Assembly: GCA_038243995.1 (NCBI GenBank)
Contig: JBBRTV010000012.1
Coordinates: forward strand, 84,978-148,977
Direction: 5' to 3'
Origin: Scleromatobacter sp038243995
GTDB taxonomy: Bacteria > Pseudomonadota > Gammaproteobacteria > Burkholderiales > Burkholderiaceae_C
Length of the DNA: 64,000 nt
Numbering within the stretch: position 1 is the stretch's first letter; the number at the start of each line of letters is the position of its first letter. The translations under genes and the position numbers were made by a program. Under the pieces are notes generated by a model. It did no database searches. It saw only the letters and a list, made by a program, of their open reading frames with translations, and was not told where the DNA came from. Of the stretch, positions 59,751 through 64,000 are shown in pieces.

Positions 59751-60518
59751 GTGAAGTCGTCCCTGTGCATCACTCTCGCGCTCGCCGCGCTCGCGGCATT
59801 TTCGGCCGCCGCCGACGCCGCGCCCACCATCAACGGCGAGTACACCACCTTCAAGAATGGCGATGGTGGCTGGGTCGGCCGCATCGCGCCGAACGGGACG
59901 GGTGTCACCTGGGTCGACGACGCGATTGGCAACCACAAGCCCTCGTTTCGCACGCAGTACGACGACTTCCTGAAAAACGGCCTGCGCTGGTACAACGATG
60001 GCAAGCGCTGGACTGGCGACTACTCGGTCGTGCCCGCGTTCACGTTCGGCGTCGACGTGAACACGCTCAAGATGCAGGAAGGCCAGAACTACGTGACGCG
60101 CGACATCATGGTCTACTTCCTCGACTACCAACACCCGCCCAAGGGCTACGACTCGATCTCGGTCGGCGTGAAGATCGGTACGCTGGTAACGGGCCAGGGC
60201 TGGCAGCACATGACCGTCACTGTTCCCGACACGGCCTCGGTCGATCTGCCTGAGGGCTGGGTGGGCACCGGCGCCACGGACAAGAGCGGCAACACCATGC
60301 TGCCGCCGGGCCGCACGTTCGCCGAAGTGATGTCGCACGTCGACGAGATCGCGATCCAGACGGTGCGCCAGTCCGACCTTTTGGTGCTCGACGGCTTCGA
60401 CGTCGCGATCGACAACCCGTCGATTGCCGCTGTGTGCCCTGGCGCGAGCGCAAAGTTCTCGCTCGGAAAGCCCGCAGCGGCGACGACGGCCGGCAGCCCG
60501 TTCCGCACCTGCGAGTAA
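59751..60518 (+). CDS. Exported protein of unknown function
   Basis: 255 aa. GTG 59751 follows TTGAGGAG. Signal peptide MKSSLCITLALAALAAFSAA... is cleaved near ADA. The mature part has beta-rich repeats and aromatic clusters (LRWYNDGKRWTGDYSVVPAF, YFLDYQHPPKGYDSISVGVK), consistent with a secreted carbohydrate-binding or surface protein. Two Cys near the C-terminus may pair. It is convergent with the beta-helix gene. Family not recognised. Confidence 0.7.
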   Translation: MKSSLCITLALAALAAFSAAADAAPTINGEYTTFKNGDGGWVGRIAPNGTGVTWVDDAIGNHKPSFRTQYDDFLKNGLRWYNDGKRWTGDYSVVPAFTFGVDVNTLKMQEGQNYVTRDIMVYFLDYQHPPKGYDSISVGVKIGTLVTGQGWQHMTVTVPDTASVDLPEGWVGTGATDKSGNTMLPPGRTFAEVMSHVDEIAIQTVRQSDLLVLDGFDVAIDNPSIAAVCPGASAKFSLGKPAAATTAGSPFRTCE

Positions 60519-60630
60519 GCCTCCCGGGCGGCGGTGGTCGGCTGCACTCGAGCATCCGCCTTCGAACGACACCCTGCCGCGATGGCGCCGCTCGCTCGGT
60601 GGCCGCGGCAATGACCGGGCGTGCGCTGGT

Positions 60631-61905
60631 CTACCTGGCGACCACTGGAGCGGGACGTGCCGCTCGCGGTCGTTCGATCGCGCCCAGGTCGACATGCGCC
60701 ACGCCATCGCCGTTGCCGTCGACGATGCGCGGGTTCCCGAGCAAGTCCCCGGGCTGGCCAGCACTGAGGGCATCCGTCCCGGCATCGATCGCCGGGGAGT
60801 CCGGTGCCAGCGAATAGTCGGGTTCGAGCCCGGGCCGCGCGCTGCTGTTGCCTTTGCGGTACAGCACTTGCTCGCACACGCCGTTCGTCACGAAGATGTC
60901 GTCCGTCGCGATGATGTTGGTATTGAAATGCGGCGGCGCGCCGTCTGAAGACAGGCAATACAGGCCCACCGACTGACCGTGCGTCGTCCACAGGATGCTG
61001 TTCGACATGTGGATCTGGCCGAAGCTGCCTTCCAGGTACATCTCGGGACCGAGGACGGCGAAGTTGTCGGCGATCGTGTTGTTGACCAGGGAAGTCAACA
61101 CCGGATTGTTGGGAAAGGCCAGGGCGTAGTAGCCGCCGCCCCGCGTCGCCTGATTGGCGTAGAGCAGGTTGTCGGCGACCAGGGTGTACGTGTCGCCGTA
61201 GGCGTAGTAGCCGCCGCCGTCGTCGGCGTGGTTGTCGCGGATCACGTTGCGCAGCACTTGCGCCTTGTAGGCGCCGTTGATGAAGATGCCGCCACCGTAG
61301 GTGTTCTCGTTGTCTTCGAGCAGGTTGTCGGAGAATTCGAGGTAAGGCGGCACCTTCTTCCTGGCAGCGTCGACCCCGTCGATGATGGCGATGGCACCCC
61401 CCCCGATGCCGCCGTCGCAGTAGGTCTTGACGTTGTGGCGGAATTCGTTGTGGGTGATGAGCGCACCCGAGGACGTGGCCGCGATCCCATGGCCGTTGCA
61501 GGCGCTGTTGTCGGCAATGATGTTGTGCGTGACGGTGGGCGACGCGCCGTTGATGACCACGCCGCCGCCGGTGTCGCCGCGACCGTTCCTGATCGTGAAG
61601 CCGCGCAGGATCGTCGCCCGGGTTTCCTTCGAACGGAAGACCACGACCGCGCGCTTCTGCTGCCCGTCGAGGATCGTCGTCGCCGGCCCGTCGGTGCTCT
61701 CCAGGATGATGTCCCTGCCGCCGAACGTCACCCGGCCGGTATAGATCCCCGGCGCGACGCTGACCGTGTCGCCCGCTTGCGCGGTATCGATGGCTTGCTG
61801 GATGGTGGCGAAATCCTGGGGAACACGCAGGACGGCGGCCTGCGCGGTCGTGCACAGGACGGCGGATGCGAGCGCGAGCGCGAGCGCAGGGGAGGTCGAT
61901 TGCAT
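60631..61905 (-). CDS. Exported right-handed beta-helix repeat protein
   Basis: 424 aa. ATG 61905 follows AAAGG and starts a signal peptide (MQSTSPALALALASAVLCTTA). Then VPQDFATIQQAIDTAQAGDT, typical of pectate-lyase-like folds, and many parallel beta-helix rungs: GFTIRNGRGDTGGGVVINGA, THNIIADNSACNGHGIAATS, NLLEDNENTYGGGIFING. The end SPAIDAGTDALSAGQPGD with DGNGDGVAHVDLGAIE resembles the choice-of-anchor/PMP-type C-terminus. Likely surface or secreted polysaccharide binding or lyase; no catalytic site identified. Confidence 0.88.
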   Translation of the reverse strand: MQSTSPALALALASAVLCTTAQAAVLRVPQDFATIQQAIDTAQAGDTVSVAPGIYTGRVTFGGRDIILESTDGPATTILDGQQKRAVVVFRSKETRATILRGFTIRNGRGDTGGGVVINGASPTVTHNIIADNSACNGHGIAATSSGALITHNEFRHNVKTYCDGGIGGGAIAIIDGVDAARKKVPPYLEFSDNLLEDNENTYGGGIFINGAYKAQVLRNVIRDNHADDGGGYYAYGDTYTLVADNLLYANQATRGGGYYALAFPNNPVLTSLVNNTIADNFAVLGPEMYLEGSFGQIHMSNSILWTTHGQSVGLYCLSSDGAPPHFNTNIIATDDIFVTNGVCEQVLYRKGNSSARPGLEPDYSLAPDSPAIDAGTDALSAGQPGDLLGNPRIVDGNGDGVAHVDLGAIERPRAARPAPVVAR

Positions 61906-62142
61906 GCAAGCCTTTCTTGTCGGCGCGAGGCACGACGGGCAACTCCCGCGGACAGTCTGTTGGCGGGCATCCGGACAAGCAGTGTTTCCGATGTTCACTG
62001 GCGTGCTCCCCGGGGGTTCCACGCAGCGGGTTGCACCTGATGCCGCTCGCCTGGCGCCGCCTCCGATGCGCGACGCGTCGAGTCTTGCCCGCTTCGCGCG
62101 AAGCGGCCTGGCCGTGAAGCTGTCCTGTCCCGGCAGTCGCAA

Positions 62143-62759
62143 TCAGCGCGGGCAGTTCGCCGACTGCCTGCTCGCATCCTGGCACAGCACGCGTTGGCTG
62201 GACGTCAAGGCGTCCTCGAGGAAGAACGGCGCGCTGTCCTTTGCCAGCGCCAGTGCCTTCTCGAAGTGCTGGTGCGCGCCGAACAGGTCGCCAACGTCCT
62301 CGAATTCGACGCCCAGGTCGTCCTCCTCGATCGCCTGGAGCTCGTGGACGACCCGATCGGGCACGCCCTCGCGACGGCGGCGCGCGATGAAGGCCGCCAT
62401 CTGCGAAGGTGAGCCGCCCCAGCGCGGCCTCAGTGTCGTCATGTAGCGCACGCGGACGAGTTCGGCCATTCGATCCAGGCGGACGGCCTGTTCAAGGATG
62501 GCGAGCTTTTCCTCGCGCGTTCCCCCGTCCTGCGCGATGCCCAGCATGTGTCCCGGAGCTCGACGTCGGTCATGTGTCCCGACTCGAACTGCGACTGGAA
62601 CGAGACGAACGATTGATCCAGGGCGTTGAAATCGCCACTGCGCAACAGCGTCCGCGGCGAACCCCCCGGTTGCGCAAGGGCGCCCAAGGTGCAGAACCAG
62701 CAGAGTGCGAGCGCAGCGACAGCGGCAGGTAGCCCGCGCCGGATCCTCATCGATTTCAT
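62143..62759 (-). pseudogene. DUF4034 protein gene, internally deleted and frameshifted
   Basis: ATG 62759 starts a signal-like N-terminus (MKSMRIRRGLPAAVAALALC) and the segment LLRSGDFNALDQSFVSFQSQ, which is the start of DUF4034 proteins. Near 62550 the frame is lost. In another frame the C-terminal part continues: EEKLAILEQAVRLDRMAELV, VRYMTTLRPRWGGSPSQMAA and the tail HQHFEKALALAKDSAPFFLE. The ~150 residues of helical repeats between are missing. The protein family has TPR-like repeats and unknown function. Not functional as read. Confidence 0.65.
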
Positions 62760-63097
62760 GGGCTTCCCCCCGTAGCCGCGGCGCTCGCCGACAGGTGGAT
62801 CCTGCCGGTCGGAGCCGCGGCGCGCGGCAGCGTAGCACCGGGCTCGATGGCATTCGGGCTCGCGGCCGCGTCTACGAGGGCGAGGCCCCCGAGATGGCCC
62901 CAGCCGCCGAGGCGCTGTGGCGCTCCAATCCGCGAAACTCGGCTCCCGGCCACACAACCGGCCACTCGCGAAGGTCGGCTTTCCGGCTTCACCCAAGGGT
63001 CACGCGCGCCCCACCTCAGGCCGCACTGCACGCCATGAGCGCGCCTGACATCTAGCGCTCAGCGTGTAGGATGTAGATACTATTTAGGATATACATC
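62760..63097. other. Intergenic region upstream of the toxin-antitoxin genes
   Basis: 338 bases without a recognised gene. Its last 30 bases contain the likely vapB promoter/operator (repeat at 63070-63097). A GC-rich block at 62860-63040 has no clear coding signal. Confidence 0.45.
63070..63097. promoter_or_regulatory. Inverted repeat before vapB, likely autoregulatory site
   Basis: GATGTA (63070-63075) and TACATC (63092-63097) with a 16-base AT-rich spacer ending at the antitoxin start codon; the outer ten bases of each arm match at 8 of 10 positions. AGGA at 63085-63088 can serve as SD. AbrB/VapB antitoxins repress their own operon from such sites. Confidence 0.5.
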
Positions 63098-63343
63098 ATG
63101 GACTTGCAAGTAGCGAAATGGGGAAATAGTCTTGCACTGCGGATTCCGTCCGAGGTGGTGCGCCAGCTTGGCTTGCGCGAGGGCGCGACAGTCGAGGCGC
63201 AGTTGACCGTCGATGGCGCGTTGTCGATTCGGCCGGCGCAGTGGAATCGCAAGGCGTTCTCCCTTGAGCTGACCGAGGCGCGTAGCGCCATGCCGATGAG
63301 CGCTCCCGTGATGGAAGAAGTGCGAAGCGGCGCACGGTACTGA
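63098..63343 (+). CDS. vapB: AbrB/VapB-type antitoxin
   Basis: 81 aa. The swapped-hairpin AbrB fold is seen in MDLQVAKWGNSLALRIPSEV, VRQLGLREGATVEAQLTVDG, ALSIRPAQ. The C-terminal third should wrap and inhibit the toxin. The gene is followed one base after its stop by the PIN-domain toxin gene, the standard type II layout. An inverted repeat sits directly before the start. Confidence 0.92.
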   Translation: MDLQVAKWGNSLALRIPSEVVRQLGLREGATVEAQLTVDGALSIRPAQWNRKAFSLELTEARSAMPMSAPVMEEVRSGARY

Positions 63344-63344
63344 C

Positions 63345-63791
63345 ATGGTCTACGTCGACACTAGCGTGCTCGCGCCACTGTTTCTAAATGAGCCGCACAG
63401 CGTTGCTGCGGCCGACTGGTACTCGCGTGCGAAGAGCGAACTGGTCGCCGCCGCTTGGTGCATCCCGGAGTTCGCCAGTGCACTCGGGATCAAGCAGCGA
63501 ACCGGCGCAATCGACGCACAGCAGGCCCAAGGTGCGTGGACACGTTTCGAGCGCATGGTGGCCGCGGACCTCAGACTGCTCCCAGTCGAGCCGGCCCACT
63601 TCCATCGCGCCGCCGAGTTGGTGCTTGATGCCGCCGGCGCACTGCGCGCCGGCGATGCGTTGCACTTGGCATGCGCCGAGGCGGCGGGCGCGAAGCAGAT
63701 GGCCACTCTGGACGACGTCCTGGCGCGCAACGCCCAGCGGCTCAAGATCAAGCCGGTTGCGCTGCGCAGCACACCCCTGACCCCGCAATGA
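63345..63791 (+). CDS. vapC: VapC-type PIN-domain toxin
   Basis: 148 aa. PIN-domain acidic residues: Asp5 in MVYVDTSVLAPL, Glu in WCIPEFASALG, Asp in LRAGDALHLACA, Asp in ATLDDVLA. VapC toxins are Mg-dependent endoribonucleases that often cut initiator tRNA or rRNA. It begins one base after the antitoxin stop (63341-63343). All four active-site acids are present, so it should be active when released from VapB. Confidence 0.93.
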   Translation: MVYVDTSVLAPLFLNEPHSVAAADWYSRAKSELVAAAWCIPEFASALGIKQRTGAIDAQQAQGAWTRFERMVAADLRLLPVEPAHFHRAAELVLDAAGALRAGDALHLACAEAAGAKQMATLDDVLARNAQRLKIKPVALRSTPLTPQ

Positions 63792-64000
63792 AGCGGCAGT
63801 GGGGTGGGGAATGTCGCCCACGAGCGCCAGTTCGGTTATGGTTGCGGGATACCAGCTGTCGGCCAGTACCAGTCGGTCGCGAACGGCCGGTTTCAGGATG
63901 TCCACCTGGCCAGCAGCAGCCCACAAAGCCAAGTAGTCGAGCTCAGTCGACTACGACTGCGAGGTACTCGGGGTCCTGTCGCTGCCCAACCAGGCGGACC
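63792..64000. other. Right edge, no confident gene
   Basis: 209 bases. The minus strand has protein-like pieces (VRLVGQRQDPEYLAVVVD ending at TGA near 63950, and DRLVLADSWYPATITELALV out of phase with it), which may be the end of a gene entering from the right plus a remnant. Too little is visible to name either. Confidence 0.35.

Noticed and set aside
1..64000. CRISPR arrays, tRNA or rRNA genes, insertion sequences
   Set aside because: No regularly spaced repeats, no cloverleaf-like sequence, no conserved rRNA stretch, and no transposase reading frame was recognised by eye.

Overview
The window is GC-rich (about 68-70% by eye) and densely packed with genes on both strands. Several genes resemble Burkholderiales families: a DUF1127 protein, a high-potential iron-sulfur protein (HiPIP), isoquinoline-oxidoreductase-type molybdoenzyme subunits, an RcoM-like PAS domain, and many LysR regulators divergent to short-chain dehydrogenases. 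A betaproteobacterium, probably Burkholderiales, is the best guess. I saw no rRNA, tRNA, insertion sequence, prophage or CRISPR array. The window reads as ordinary chromosome with many accessory metabolic genes and many broken ones.

Layout. 0-5.8 kb: LysR regulator, PQQ alcohol dehydrogenase with a lanthanide-type active site, HiPIP, DODA-type dioxygenase, prolyl aminopeptidase. 5.8-10.3 kb: PhoD-like phosphatase divergent from an acyl-CoA ligase, then a small secreted protein. 10.5-13.4 kb: gene remnants (RcoM-like heme-PAS joined to a MocA-like fragment, a VOC start, a collapsed DoxX) around a DUF2721 protein and a J-domain protein. 13.6-22.3 kb: acyltransferase, amidase, MBL hydrolase, DUF1127, LysR, GNAT, an SDR without its catalytic Tyr, a carboxymuconolactone decarboxylase-like protein and secreted proteins. 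22.5-25.3 kb: two-subunit molybdenum hydroxylase (iorB-iorA). 25.4-31.1 kb: HD-GYP protein, GlxA-type regulator, alpha/beta hydrolase, and a divergent SDR/LysR pair. 31.3-35.0 kb: AraC/TehA deletion scar, degenerate GGDEF protein, MocR regulator. 35.4-42.6 kb: chemoreceptor, SDR/LysR, LysR, short vanadium haloperoxidase, methyltransferase, broken lipoprotein. 42.6-46.8 kb: GGDEF-EAL protein, isochorismatase-like hydrolase, holin-like membrane protein, zinc-sensing diguanylate cyclase. 46.9-49.9 kb: LytS/LytTR two-component system with a GIN-domain envelope protein. 50-54 kb: MOSC protein, 2-hydroxyacid dehydrogenase, MFS-TetR pair with a palindromic operator. 54-57.7 kb: GNAT, PRC-barrel and CsbD stress proteins, small secreted proteins. 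57.9-59.4 kb: GST (frameshifted)-ArsR-SRPBCC operon. 59.7-62.8 kb: secreted proteins, a beta-helix protein and a broken DUF4034 gene. 63.1-63.8 kb: VapBC-type toxin-antitoxin.

Themes. Cyclic-di-GMP signalling is rich: GGDEF-EAL, DgcZ-like, degenerate GGDEF and HD-GYP, plus a chemoreceptor. Regulator/target pairs are mostly divergent, and several have clear inverted repeats between them. About ten genes show truncation, frameshift, internal deletion or an in-frame stop, so either the chromosome is eroding here or the assembly needs checking. I found no clearly new multi-gene system. The most intriguing points are the lanthanide-type PQQ dehydrogenase beside a HiPIP and the apparent ghost of a CO-oxidation locus.
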